DNA from: a virus
IMG/VR virus record: IMGVR_UViG_3300032731_000277
Coordinates: 1 to 42,045 of that record
Reading direction: 5' to 3' (one strand)
Length of the DNA stretch: 42,045 nt
The position numbers were made by a program, and so were the translations under genes. Each line of letters starts with the position of its first letter. The stretch's first letter is position 1. Below the pieces are notes generated by a model. It had not been told where the DNA came from. It saw only the letters and a program-made list of their open reading frames with translations, and ran no database searches. Positions 24,202 to 30,780 of this stretch are shown one piece after another.

Positions 24202-24771
24202 CTACCTCGGGATTACATGGACGTGGAAATCAGGCGACAGCTTACCATCACCCGTGCAGGCGCCAGGACGATACCAACTGGCTTCCTCGATTGCAATGGC
24301 ATACGTCACTACGCCTGTGGCAAGGGGAAGGATAACACGCCCGCTAGTCAGAGTCAACCATTCATCAGGGCCTGACCCGTCAGCCTCCACCCAGGTAGTG
24401 CCGGTGATGTTTTTGTAGAGATTCAAGCCCATGTGGAGAAAGGAGTAGCACCCCGCCAAGTTGCCCGCGTTTGTCAGGTAGACAAACGCCATTGCATCGC
24501 CAGTACCCGAAATGGGCTCCAAGTAGTAAAGGTCTCCGGCCTCCCCAGGCCCACCCACAGCGCCCCGATATGGTTTCCAGGATGGCAAGCTGGGATAGTT
24601 GTTCAGCCCAAGATAATCACCGAACGCCGTGACCTCCACAAAGGAGGCATCACCCCCGCCAGTGATACCAACAGTGACCGACGCCGAAATCGCCGCCACG
24701 ACGAAGCTGACGACAGCAGCTACAACCACAACCAAGAGCACTACTATGAAAAACTTTTTCTTTTTTCTCAA
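24202..24771 (-). CDS. Membrane-anchored beta-domain protein
   Basis: 189 residues with apparent TTG start at 24771 (weak AAGG upstream, 4 nt after the previous stop). Residues 1-6 are basic (LRKKKK in DNA frame, Met-initiated), 7-33 a long hydrophobic helix (FFIVVLLVVVVAAVVSFVV), then a Gly/aromatic beta domain (VEVTAFGDYLGLN, EAGDLYYLEPISG, VTYAIAIEEASWY). Layout is signal-anchor plus extracytoplasmic domain. It could be a superinfection or surface-modifying protein; family not recognised. Confidence 0.6.
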   Translation of the reverse strand: MRKKKKFFIVVLLVVVVAAVVSFVVAAISASVTVGITGGGDASFVEVTAFGDYLGLNNYPSLPSWKPYRGAVGGPGEAGDLYYLEPISGTGDAMAFVYLTNAGNLAGCYSFLHMGLNLYKNITGTTWVEADGSGPDEWLTLTSGRVILPLATGVVTYAIAIEEASWYRPGACTGDGKLSPDFHVHVIPR

Positions 24772-24775
24772 TGTG

Positions 24776-25120
24776 CTAAAACCTTCTAACGTCTATAAGT
24801 TTTCGGGGCCAATCAATTGTGAACGTGTTCTGATAAGACTCGATGAATCCCCAGTACCAAAGCACCCTGTATACTCGCGCCTTAAGCTGCCTCCACAAAT
24901 CCAACCACGACACGCCAGGCCAATCGCTGTAAACAAATCCTTCTGGCAGGATGACCAACCTGCGCCCATCCTTGAGCGTGATAAAACCTGGCTCCACCCC
25001 GTGCCCGCTACATGATCCACAAGTACCCACCACCTGCAATGCCTCGACTAGATCATAAATGCAGGCATCTATCTGGTGATACTCACCATCAATCAGGAGG
25101 AGTAACGTGTCGTCACACAT
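24776..25120 (-). CDS. Hypothetical protein downstream of cassette C
   Basis: 114 residues, ATG 25120 (MCDDTLLLLIDGEYHQ) overlapping the stop of the HNH gene by 8 nt. No good ribosome site is visible, as if the nuclease cassette replaced the original leader. CGSCSGHG near residue 40 is a half zinc site. Trp/Tyr-rich C-terminus (WLDLWRQLKARVYRVLWYWG). Not recognised. Confidence 0.55.
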   Translation of the reverse strand: MCDDTLLLLIDGEYHQIDACIYDLVEALQVVGTCGSCSGHGVEPGFITLKDGRRLVILPEGFVYSDWPGVSWLDLWRQLKARVYRVLWYWGFIESYQNTFTIDWPRKLIDVRRF

Positions 25121-25625
25121 CAACAAATTCCCCGTATGTCCTCGCCCCCTTGCTACTGTTACAACTGCGGCAGGCCACGGCCAGGTTGTCTTGGCAGTGC
25201 GGCCCACCCCTTGCAAGGGGAGTAAGGTGGTCTAGTGTCAAGTCCTGATCTGAAGTGCAGTAGATACACACCTCGTCACGTTCATAGATTGCTGCCTCGT
25301 CTACTGGGCCAATGGTGGCGCCGAGCTTGAGGGCGCGGCGGCGGCGCGACTGCTCTCGCACCTTGTCGGGATTAGCCTTACGCCATTGGCGGGCGCGGTC
25401 GCGCACTTCTGCCCGATGAGCCACGTACCGCTGGCGATTGCGCTCTTCCCTGCGCCCTGGATTGGCCTTGTCCCATTGGCGATTATGCTCTGTGCTGTAG
25501 CCTGGATTGTCTTCGCGCCGTTGGCGATCGTAACACAGCCTACATAGCCCCTTAGCATGGTGTAGCTTGTTCCTCCCGCACTCATCACAGTGTACCCGGC
25601 GGGACTTTCTCCTAATCTGTACCAT
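25113..25625 (-). CDS. Zinc-finger HNH homing endonuclease (cassette C)
   Basis: 170 residues from ATG 25625, GGAGG just upstream; the frame to 25673 is leader read-through. Zinc finger Cys 13, 16, 28, 31 (CDECGRNK...GLCRLCYDRQRRED), basic helix linker (RQWDKANPGRREERNRQRY), and HNH (ERDEVCIYCTSDQDLTLDHL, CQDNLAVACRSCNSSKG). Close paralogue of 16097-16699 and shares its zinc finger with 22964-23386. Confidence 0.9.
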   Translation of the reverse strand: MVQIRRKSRRVHCDECGRNKLHHAKGLCRLCYDRQRREDNPGYSTEHNRQWDKANPGRREERNRQRYVAHRAEVRDRARQWRKANPDKVREQSRRRRALKLGATIGPVDEAAIYERDEVCIYCTSDQDLTLDHLTPLARGGPHCQDNLAVACRSCNSSKGARTYGEFVDV

Positions 25626-25629
25626 TTGA

Positions 25630-25704
25630 CCTCCTAACAGGTTGGCATTGGCGGGTGGGGGATGGTTAGGCATCCCCCCAAGGGCTGATCAGGCCCTCCC
25701 CGCC
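25630..25704 (-). promoter_or_regulatory. Structured leader RNA, copy C
   Basis: Outer helix GGCGGG/CCCGCC (25699-25704 with 25650-25655), hairpin 1 AGGGC/GCCCT, hairpin 2 GGGGGATG/CATCCCCC with loop holding CCTAAC. GTTAGG (25633-25638), exact complement of the loop, overlaps the GGAGG ribosome site. The loop change T to C relative to copy A is matched by A to G in the partner. Confidence 0.85.
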
Positions 25705-25719
25705 TTTTGGGTTATCGTT

Positions 25720-25962
25720 TTAATTCAGCGAGCACGTCAGCGTGCCGTCGCTGCCGCTCACACCACACCAAATGTCCCAATGCTGATAGGGCGGAACATA
25801 CCATGAGGGGGCAGGGCGCCGAGGGTACGTGAGGTAGATGGGCCGGCGCTTCTCGCCAAACGTGTCATTAAGCACCTGCTGCAACTCCTGCGCCTGGTCT
25901 AGCGTCAGGAGCACCAGGCGATCCCCGATCTGAATGACGATCTTGTCAATCTTAACGGTCAT
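25720..25962 (-). CDS. Small hypothetical protein
   Basis: 80 residues, ATG 25962, AAGGAGAAGC upstream. N-terminal MTVKIDKIVIQIGDRLVLLT is a beta segment, followed by LDQAQELQQVLNDTFGE, a helix. This looks like a compact phage protein with an alpha/beta fold. C-terminal half aromatic and Pro-rich. Function unknown. Confidence 0.6.
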   Translation of the reverse strand: MTVKIDKIVIQIGDRLVLLTLDQAQELQQVLNDTFGEKRRPIYLTYPRRPAPSWYVPPYQHWDIWCGVSGSDGTLTCSLN

Positions 25963-25970
25963 GCTTCTCC

Positions 25971-26261
25971 TTATGTCCTGTCTAGTACCGTCCTGTAACG
26001 TGGCTCTTCGTAGGTGTAACCGTGCCGCTTCTGTAAAATCCTTAGCCCCCGTTCCCGCCACACCCAGTTATGAGCATACGCGTGACACGTAGTGCAGACC
26101 ACGCATCGGTTCTTTACCTCGAAGGCAAGATGTTTCCTGTTCTTGCCAAAGGACGAGCGGGGGATCAGTTCGTGGACGCTTTCACCCTGCCGTCCACAGA
26201 AAATGCAGAGTCCGCCGTCCCGCTCGACCACTTCTGCGCGCGTTGAAGCTTGGCTGTCCAT
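25971..26261 (-). CDS. Compact HNH endonuclease
   Basis: 96 residues, ATG 26261. CIFC, VHELIPRSSFG (first His), FEVKNRCVVCTTCHAYAHN (Asn, two zinc Cys, last His): a minimal HNH domain. It overlaps the upstream gene by 97 nt in another frame, and its ribosome site is poorly placed, so the start is uncertain. It lacks the leader RNA and zinc-finger module. Confidence 0.75.
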   Translation of the reverse strand: MDSQASTRAEVVERDGGLCIFCGRQGESVHELIPRSSFGKNRKHLAFEVKNRCVVCTTCHAYAHNWVWRERGLRILQKRHGYTYEEPRYRTVLDRT

Positions 26262-26416
26262 TGTAACTGGACTATCTCCCCCTCAATCCGCCTGATCTTG
26301 CTGATGATCGGGCCTGCCACCCCGTTCCAATCGTCGCAGTCACCCCTTGCAAGAGCGTCAAGCTCGGCGTAGCAGGCGTGCCACTGGCCGGCCAACTGCG
26401 ACTGCCTAAATTGCAT
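26165..26416 (-). CDS. Helical hypothetical protein, probably truncated by HNH gene
   Basis: 83 residues, ATG 26416 overlapping the GIY-YIG stop by 11 nt. Residues 1-60 are a convincing helical protein (WHACYAELDALARGD, SKIRRIEGEIVQLQW). The remainder (KWSSGTADSAFSVDGRVK) looks like frame-shifted reading of the HNH gene. The original C-terminus may have been lost. Confidence 0.5.
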   Translation of the reverse strand: MQFRQSQLAGQWHACYAELDALARGDCDDWNGVAGPIISKIRRIEGEIVQLQWTAKLQRAQKWSSGTADSAFSVDGRVKASTN

Positions 26417-27101
26417 ACAATTGCCAACCCTTGTAGCTACTCTTGTGCCCCAGGGCCACCTGACACATAGCCCCCCTGTTCCAGCCGCGCCCCTGACACA
26501 GCTTGCTCAAGTTACGGCCCAGTGGGATTATCTCCCCAGTTTCCCGATGGATAAAGGACGGGTATGGCCTAGCGACGGACGCGCCTATCTTGCGCTTCCA
26601 CTCATCGGAGAACTCCCGCCCCGTTAGGGCTTCGCTTATCTTTTGCTTTTTCTTTTCAGAGCATGGGTGGCCCAGCCCGTTCTGGTTGCCCATCATGGAG
26701 CGGCTGATTGCACTCTTGGCCGCCTCAGGCATCGCCCGCCCCTGGCTCGCCTCGCCTATCTTGCGCTTGTGCTCATCAGAGAGCGCTAGCCCTTGCATCG
26801 GAGCCTGAGCATCTCTCGCTATGTTGTACACCGAGGCAGGCATCTCAAAGTAACGATCAAGCCAGTATTGCTCACGCTCAAGCAATTGAGCCACATCGGC
26901 GACTTCCTCAATCACGCAGAACTCAAATGCCTCAGCCCCGTACTTGTGCCACGCCCGCTCCAGGTGCTCATTGTGGTGCTTCCGTCCCACTAGCTCCCGC
27001 CGATGCCTTGACCAGCGACGCTTGACATTGACCGCACTGCCCACATAAGCCGTGGCCTTGCCATCAAATAGGTTGACGATCTCGTAAACACCCTGCGTCA
27101 T
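26406..27101 (-). CDS. GIY-YIG homing endonuclease with NUMOD repeats
   Basis: 231 residues from ATG 27101, overlapping the upstream stop as ATGA. N-terminal GIY-YIG domain: GVYEIVNLFDGKATAYVGSA (4-23), RRWSRHR with catalytic Arg, LEREQYWLDRYF with Glu. Then NUMOD3 DNA-binding units (LSDEHKRKIGEASQGR, FSDEWKRKIGAS) and a C-terminal NUMOD1-like helix ending YKGWQLYAI. Paralogue of 33300-34091. Coupled translation replaces the leader RNA seen elsewhere. Confidence 0.9.
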   Translation of the reverse strand: MTQGVYEIVNLFDGKATAYVGSAVNVKRRWSRHRRELVGRKHHNEHLERAWHKYGAEAFEFCVIEEVADVAQLLEREQYWLDRYFEMPASVYNIARDAQAPMQGLALSDEHKRKIGEASQGRAMPEAAKSAISRSMMGNQNGLGHPCSEKKKQKISEALTGREFSDEWKRKIGASVARPYPSFIHRETGEIIPLGRNLSKLCQGRGWNRGAMCQVALGHKSSYKGWQLYAI

Positions 27102-27343
27102 ATTGCGTCCCTGATAGCCCTCAGCACACTTTGGAGCATTGAGCGGTACTGGGCAATGATGGCGAGCTCCGCCTTGAGTGAGTGATACCGCTCCACATAG
27201 CGAACAAGCGTTCGCTGCTCGTCCCCTATCTCTAACACCCAATCACAGAGATTGCCTAGCTCACGCTGGAGGCGGTCATAGTCCAGTTCGGCTAGTTCGT
27301 CACGGGTCATCAGCCGCCGTTCGTTGCGATCCTTGTCAGCCAT
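27098..27343 (-). CDS. Coiled-coil hypothetical protein
   Basis: 81 residues, ATG 27343, GGAG upstream, overlapping the previous stop (TGATG). Charged helices (ELDYDRLQRELGNLCDWV, HSLKAELAIIAQYRSMLQ). No motif. Followed by the GIY-YIG gene overlapping its stop. Confidence 0.6.
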   Translation of the reverse strand: MADKDRNERRLMTRDELAELDYDRLQRELGNLCDWVLEIGDEQRTLVRYVERYHSLKAELAIIAQYRSMLQSVLRAIRDAI

Positions 27344-27507
27344 CAGTCACCACGCTCCAGGTCTGCCTCTATCGCCTCGATCAGCATACCGATCTCATCG
27401 GCAAGAAGCTCCAGACTTTCTAGGGTCTGCTCTTGTGTGACGCTTGTATCTCCAAACAAGGCCTGGATCGCTTCCTTCGCTTGCTTATAGAGCCGTCCAT
27501 TCGCCAT
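27343..27507 (-). CDS. 54-residue acidic helical protein
   Basis: ATG 27507 with GAAGGAGG upstream; stop overlaps the next start by one base. Sequence begins MANGRLYKQAKEAIQALFGD and continues with acidic helices (LESLELLADEIGMLIEAI). Good ribosome site and tight coupling support it despite size. Function unknown. Confidence 0.65.
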   Translation of the reverse strand: MANGRLYKQAKEAIQALFGDTSVTQEQTLESLELLADEIGMLIEAIEADLERGD

Positions 27508-27591
27508 CGTGTGCCTCCTTCTAAAGATTTTATTTTATTTTCCTAAACTTTTTTTGCATCCCTACTCCCGTCCCCTAAACCGCCCCACCCT

Positions 27592-27861
27592 TTATTCCAC
27601 TATCGAATCAAGAGGATCATCGTAATACTCAGCCAGCACGATCTCCTCACTGTCCCTGAAAGTAACACCACCTGGCCGCCGCTCCCAGCGAACCGTTAGC
27701 TTGCGCAGAGCGGTAAGCCACGCCGGCCACTTGGTTGTGTCTGTCCCATATTCTTTCTCATGCTTATAGCAGAGCTTGCGCTGCTGATTAGCCAGCGGCT
27801 CAAAGCATATCGGGCACAAGTGACATGGCTGCCCGTTGTCCGTCTCTACCCATGATACCAC
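27592..27861 (-). CDS. Small zinc-binding hypothetical protein
   Basis: 89 residues, GTG start at 27861, 3 nt after the previous stop. HLCPICFEPLANQQRKLCYKH (residues about 14-34) is a zinc-finger-like cluster. Trp-rich middle, acidic C-terminus. The 84-nt gap downstream is AT-rich with no convincing promoter. Confidence 0.55.
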   Translation of the reverse strand: MVSWVETDNGQPCHLCPICFEPLANQQRKLCYKHEKEYGTDTTKWPAWLTALRKLTVRWERRPGGVTFRDSEEIVLAEYYDDPLDSIVE

Positions 27862-27864
27862 AAT

Positions 27865-28080
27865 TCACCCCACCCCCGCAACGTTTTGCGCGGCCAATTT
27901 CCGACGCATCTTTGCCTTGCCCCCCGCCAGCAGGCTATGCACATGCCGCTTTGAGACGCCCATGATGCCCCCTATCTCCTGCTCGCTGAAGCCCACGCAC
28001 TGCCAGGCTATGGCGCACTTCTCCGCCAGCCCCAGGGGCCGCAACAGTTCCACGCTTAGCTCACGCACCTCGATGCCCAT
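27865..28080 (-). CDS. Helix-turn-helix regulator (sigma region 4-like)
   Basis: 71 residues, ATG 28080, GAGGAGGTAG upstream. Residues about 30-62 (FSEQEIGGIMGVSKRHVHSL, then LAGGKAKMRRKL) form a clear helix-turn-helix like sigma-factor region 4 or LuxR-type regulators. The only obvious transcriptional regulator in the small-gene region; could control the shared promoter family. Inference only. Confidence 0.65.
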   Translation of the reverse strand: MGIEVRELSVELLRPLGLAEKCAIAWQCVGFSEQEIGGIMGVSKRHVHSLLAGGKAKMRRKLAAQNVAGVG

Positions 28081-28091
28081 GCCTACCTCCT

Positions 28092-28262
28092 CTACGGAAT
28101 CACCTGGAATGTGAGCCAGTCTCTAGCGAACTCCCAAAAGCCCACGTCCGTCCAGCCACACACCCTGCCAATCGCCAAGATCAGCAAGAAGCAAGGGAGC
28201 GTCGGCAATAGTACAAATAGCCAGAACAGCCCTGCCATTACACCTACACAGACTTTCTCCAT
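28092..28262 (-). CDS. Small membrane protein, holin candidate
   Basis: 56 residues, ATG 28262 with GGGAGG, 9 nt after the lysozyme stop. One long hydrophobic stretch (GVMAGLFWLFVLLPTLPCFL, then LILAIGRVCGW) with a central proline, possibly a helical hairpin, followed by an amphipathic tail. Location next to the endolysin suggests holin or antiholin; not proven. Confidence 0.55.
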   Translation of the reverse strand: MEKVCVGVMAGLFWLFVLLPTLPCFLLILAIGRVCGWTDVGFWEFARDWLTFQVIP

Positions 28263-28270
28263 CTACCTCC

Positions 28271-29140
28271 CTACCTCCCCAGCGCCATCAGCGCCTCACG
28301 GCTCCCGACGAACTCATTCAAATCCACATTGCCCTTGATCCCTGGCACAGAGCCAGTGCTAGAGTGCTGGTGGAAGTGGTATGTGTCCCAGCCAATGGGC
28401 ATAAGGGCGGTGGCGGCCCCCCAAAAGCCGTAATCGGCTACCCACAGGGGGTACTCATGCCAGCCAGGGGCCCAGCCTACGATAGAACCCCAGATGCTTT
28501 GTGCCGTGTACACAATCGGCTTACGCCCGTCGCCCGCTTTCAGTGCAAGCAACATCTCCTCAACGCCAGCCCCGATATTGCCGACGCCCTTGTTCAGCTC
28601 CACATCCAAAGAGAGGGGGAAGTCGGCCGCCCTATCTCCCATAGTGCTCAGGAAATGTTCGGCCTGGGCCGATGCAGATAGGTTGCCCCAGAACATGTGA
28701 TAGGCACTGACCAACAGCCCCGCCTTCTTCGCCCCGGCCCAATGGTCGGCAAATGAGGGATCGGTGTAGCTTGTCCCTTCTGTCGCCTTTATGATGACGA
28801 ACTCAACACCGCTCCGGGCTACGGCATCCCAGTCAATGGGAAGAGGTTGCCACATGCTCACGTCTATGCCCCTGATCGGGCCGCCCGTCATCTCGGCGGG
28901 CACGGCGCTGACCGGTAGCGGGGGTGGCTGGTACTCCTCAGCGGACACCACTGGCACTGACTCCTGCCTGTTGGTGTAGTAGCTCCCTTGGTCGGGGCAG
29001 TTCATCGCAAACACAACTAGCACCCCAAGCAGGATGATTACCCACATCGGCATAGGATACGTCTTCTTCAACGCCCGCCCCGCATCTGCGCCCACGGCAC
29101 GGGTCGCCTCGCCTAACGCTTGCTTCGTTTCGTTCCGCAT
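28271..29140 (-). CDS. GH25 lysozyme with N-terminal signal anchor (endolysin)
   Basis: 289 residues, ATG 29140 after AAGGAGG. Residues about 31-47 (PMWVIILLGVLVVFAMN) form a membrane anchor preceded by Lys/Arg. Residues 50-90 are a linker. 90-280 is a glycosyl hydrolase 25 domain: GIDVSMWQ (D93), SLDVEL (D179, E181 catalytic region), LWVADYG, and HQHSSTGSVPG...VDLNEF at the end. It cleaves the MurNAc-GlcNAc bond. A signal anchor implies export before lysis, as in SAR endolysins, although GH25 with an anchor is less usual. Confidence 0.9.
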   Translation of the reverse strand: MRNETKQALGEATRAVGADAGRALKKTYPMPMWVIILLGVLVVFAMNCPDQGSYYTNRQESVPVVSAEEYQPPPLPVSAVPAEMTGGPIRGIDVSMWQPLPIDWDAVARSGVEFVIIKATEGTSYTDPSFADHWAGAKKAGLLVSAYHMFWGNLSASAQAEHFLSTMGDRAADFPLSLDVELNKGVGNIGAGVEEMLLALKAGDGRKPIVYTAQSIWGSIVGWAPGWHEYPLWVADYGFWGAATALMPIGWDTYHFHQHSSTGSVPGIKGNVDLNEFVGSREALMALGR

Positions 29141-29150
29141 ACTTGCCTCC

Positions 29151-29330
29151 TTACAAGGTGAATGTGATGATAGCCCACTGGAACACGACCACCATGATAA
29201 CGTATGTGATGAGCGTGATAGTAAGCCACTCCTTAATCCCGTACCTGTGCTTATGGGCTGGCTTCGGCCTGTTTGTCTCGCTGAAGACCGCTGCCAACAG
29301 AAACAGCCCCACGTATATTGCTACACTCAT
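29151..29330 (-). CDS. Two-helix membrane protein, likely holin
   Basis: 59 residues, ATG 29330 with AAAGGAGG. Hydrophobic helix 1 (SVAIYVGLFLLAAVF), basic loop (RPKPAHKHRYGIKE), helix 2 (LTITLITYVIMVVVFQWAII). Two transmembrane segments in about 60 residues upstream of the endolysin match class II holins in topology. Overlaps the preceding gene by 80 nt. Confidence 0.65.
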   Translation of the reverse strand: MSVAIYVGLFLLAAVFSETNRPKPAHKHRYGIKEWLTITLITYVIMVVVFQWAIITFTL

Positions 29331-29424
29331 CACGTCCTCCTTTGATCTCCTTCACCACTGCATCAACGATCACGAGCAGCAGCGGCGTGAACAGGGCCAG
29401 CAGCAGCCCCTTCAAGATTCTCAT
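29251..29424 (-). CDS. Small membrane-anchored protein overlapping the holin candidate
   Basis: 57 residues, ATG 29424, AGGGG upstream. N-terminal helix MRILKGLLLALFTPLLLVIV then a charged soluble tail (KEIKGGRDECSN). The 80-nt overlap with the two-helix gene recalls overlapping lysis genes. Either an accessory lysis protein or partly spurious; the N-terminal part is convincing. Confidence 0.45.
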   Translation of the reverse strand: MRILKGLLLALFTPLLLVIVDAVVKEIKGGRDECSNIRGAVSVGSGLQRDKQAEASP

Positions 29425-29431
29425 TCTACCC

Positions 29432-29818
29432 CTACGTCTCCTTTTCCCACGCTGCATAGTACGCCGGCGGGTCTGTGAACGGAAGCTCCTCCTCGCCGTC
29501 CACCGCCGCCTGCGCTATGGGCACGTCACTGTCCCCGAACCAGGCGATGAAGTCGTCCAATTGCAGGATGACCAACGAACCCTGGTAGGCCGTGCCAGGA
29601 TTATGCCAAACCACGATGGGTAAGTGGCCTGGCTCCCTGTTTACAATCGCTTGGCTCATCCACCTCCGAATGTACGTCGGCATCTTGCGATTCTTGATCT
29701 CCACCGCCAACCAATCACTGCAACAGTCACTCTCGCCACGCCCGGTCGGGCCTCGGCGTGTGCCGCCCAGCATGGCACAGATTTTGCGCTCCGCCTTTTT
29801 CCACAGTGAGTCAGCCAC
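29432..29818 (-). CDS. PD-(D/E)XK nuclease, Holliday-resolvase-like
   Basis: 128 residues, GTG start 29818 with GGGGGA 6 nt upstream, overlapping the previous stop by 8 nt. KKAERKICAMLGGTRRGPTG, then ESDCCSDWLAVEIKNRK (D...ExK catalytic strand pair), WMSQAIVNREPGHLPIVVW, and a C-terminal LQLDDFIAWFGD. This layout matches small phage resolvase-like PD-(D/E)XK nucleases that may resolve branched DNA before packaging. Confidence 0.7.
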   Translation of the reverse strand: MADSLWKKAERKICAMLGGTRRGPTGRGESDCCSDWLAVEIKNRKMPTYIRRWMSQAIVNREPGHLPIVVWHNPGTAYQGSLVILQLDDFIAWFGDSDVPIAQAAVDGEEELPFTDPPAYYAAWEKET

Positions 29819-29999
29819 GGATAATCCCCCTCTCCTTGTCCCGCATAGTCTGTAGCAGCCTATCCACCCCGCCATAACATCTAGGGCACACGTCCCATGT
29901 ACGGTGCTTCCTCCAGTTCGGCATCCCCACCAGTATGATGGACGCATGGTTCTTGTCCGTGTCCTTGTCACACACGTCGCACTTAACTACTAATGCCAT
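29811..29999 (-). CDS. Small zinc-ribbon protein
   Basis: 62 residues, ATG 29999, AAGGAGGCACGAG upstream. CDVC near residue 8 and CPRC near 38 make a four-Cys ribbon. Resembles small phage proteins annotated only as zinc-binding. Overlaps neighbours at both ends, so part of a tightly packed operon. Confidence 0.65.
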   Translation of the reverse strand: MALVVKCDVCDKDTDKNHASIILVGMPNWRKHRTWDVCPRCYGGVDRLLQTMRDKERGIIRG

Positions 30000-30174
30000 C
30001 TCGTGCCTCCTTCACTGCCACCAATAGCCACTGCTGAATCTCCTGTAGCAACTGTAGCAGGGATACAGCCGACACTTCCACGGCATCATCCTCTATTTGC
30101 TCAATCGCACGAGACACCTTTGCCCGTAGCGTCCTTAGCACGGCAACCTGCCAGTCCGTAGTAGTGGCTCTCAT
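29983..30174 (-). CDS. Small helical hypothetical protein
   Basis: 63 residues, ATG 30174 with GGAGGAGGACTG; overlaps both neighbours. Helical (VAVLRTLRAKVSRAIEQIED, LLQLLQEIQQWLLVAVKEA). No motif. Confidence 0.6.
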   Translation of the reverse strand: MRATTTDWQVAVLRTLRAKVSRAIEQIEDDAVEVSAVSLLQLLQEIQQWLLVAVKEARDGISS

Positions 30175-30371
30175 CAGTCCTCCTCCCCGTCCAGCACGTC
30201 AAGGGCAGCAAACAGGCCCCGTATGCTGTCATGGCTATAGACCTGTATCCAGTGTATGCCAACAGGCGTTGCATCAGCCCGCAGCGCCCGCGCAGCGTCC
30301 GCCACCGCATCTAGTGCCTCCACGTGGTCAAGCAAGCGCCGAAGTGTATCCAGTAAGTCTTTGTATGTCAT
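30174..30371 (-). CDS. Small protein with AVADAARA motif
   Basis: 65 residues, ATG 30371 after GGAGGAGGAGTG. LDAVADAARALRAD and AALDVLDGEED echo 20003-20335 (AVADAARAVRAS...LDALDGE). Between the two motif halves sits a variable aromatic insert. Paralogous domain of unknown role. Confidence 0.6.
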   Translation of the reverse strand: MTYKDLLDTLRRLLDHVEALDAVADAARALRADATPVGIHWIQVYSHDSIRGLFAALDVLDGEED

Positions 30372-30577
30372 CACTCCTCCTCCCCATACACCTTCGTCGC
30401 CCCGCCACACCGGGCGCACGTCTCGAGCGCCGTGAAGCGGCGGCAGCGGGGGCATACTCTAATAATTGGCTCCCGCTCCTCCCCAGTCATAGACTCCCAG
30501 CACTCCTCACACCACATCGGGCCGGCGACGGGCTGCGTGGCGTCCGCTTCGCCGCAGCTCATGCAGTCAGTCATCAT
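30371..30577 (-). CDS. Zinc-ribbon protein with six cysteine pairs' worth of ligands
   Basis: 68 residues, ATG 30577, AAAAGGAG upstream. Cys pairs CMSC, CEEC, CPRC and CARC could form two zinc ribbons in tandem. Acidic overall. Likely a small nucleic-acid or protein-binding adaptor. Confidence 0.6.
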   Translation of the reverse strand: MMTDCMSCGEADATQPVAGPMWCEECWESMTGEEREPIIRVCPRCRRFTALETCARCGGATKVYGEEE

Positions 30578-30580
30578 GTG

Positions 30581-30739
30581 CTACTCCTTTTTCTTCAGCA
30601 GCGGCTTCACCTTCAAGCACACGGTGCAACGCCACCCACCCCTGCCGCTGAGTGCCTTGCGAGCCAGGTTATGCACTCGCTGGCCCTTGCCGTGCAACTT
30701 GTCCTGTGCCTCGTGCTTGCAACTGCATAGTAGAATCAT
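30581..30739 (-). CDS. Small zinc protein of a common phage family
   Basis: 52 residues, ATG 30739 with AAAAGGAGGCGAG. CSCKHEAQDKLHGKGQRVHN near the start and WRCTVC near residue 38. The CxC-H...DK.(Y/H)GKG.RVHN...CTVC pattern is recognised from many phage microproteins, always of unknown function. Good ribosome site. Confidence 0.75.
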   Translation of the reverse strand: MILLCSCKHEAQDKLHGKGQRVHNLARKALSGRGGWRCTVCLKVKPLLKKKE

Positions 30740-30780
30740 CACTCGCCTCCTTTTGCGCATCTCTGCGCCACTTTACTCCA

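Noticed and set aside
24139-24375. Plus-strand ORF over the end of the membrane-anchored protein gene
   Set aside because: Mostly antisense to a better-supported gene; GGGGGG before it is the only positive sign.
16704-25704. HEARO/OMEGA-type guide RNA for the leader elements
   Set aside because: Those RNAs accompany IsrB/TnpB-type RuvC proteins, which are absent. The shape here (three-way junction plus pseudoknot on the ribosome site) fits translational control.
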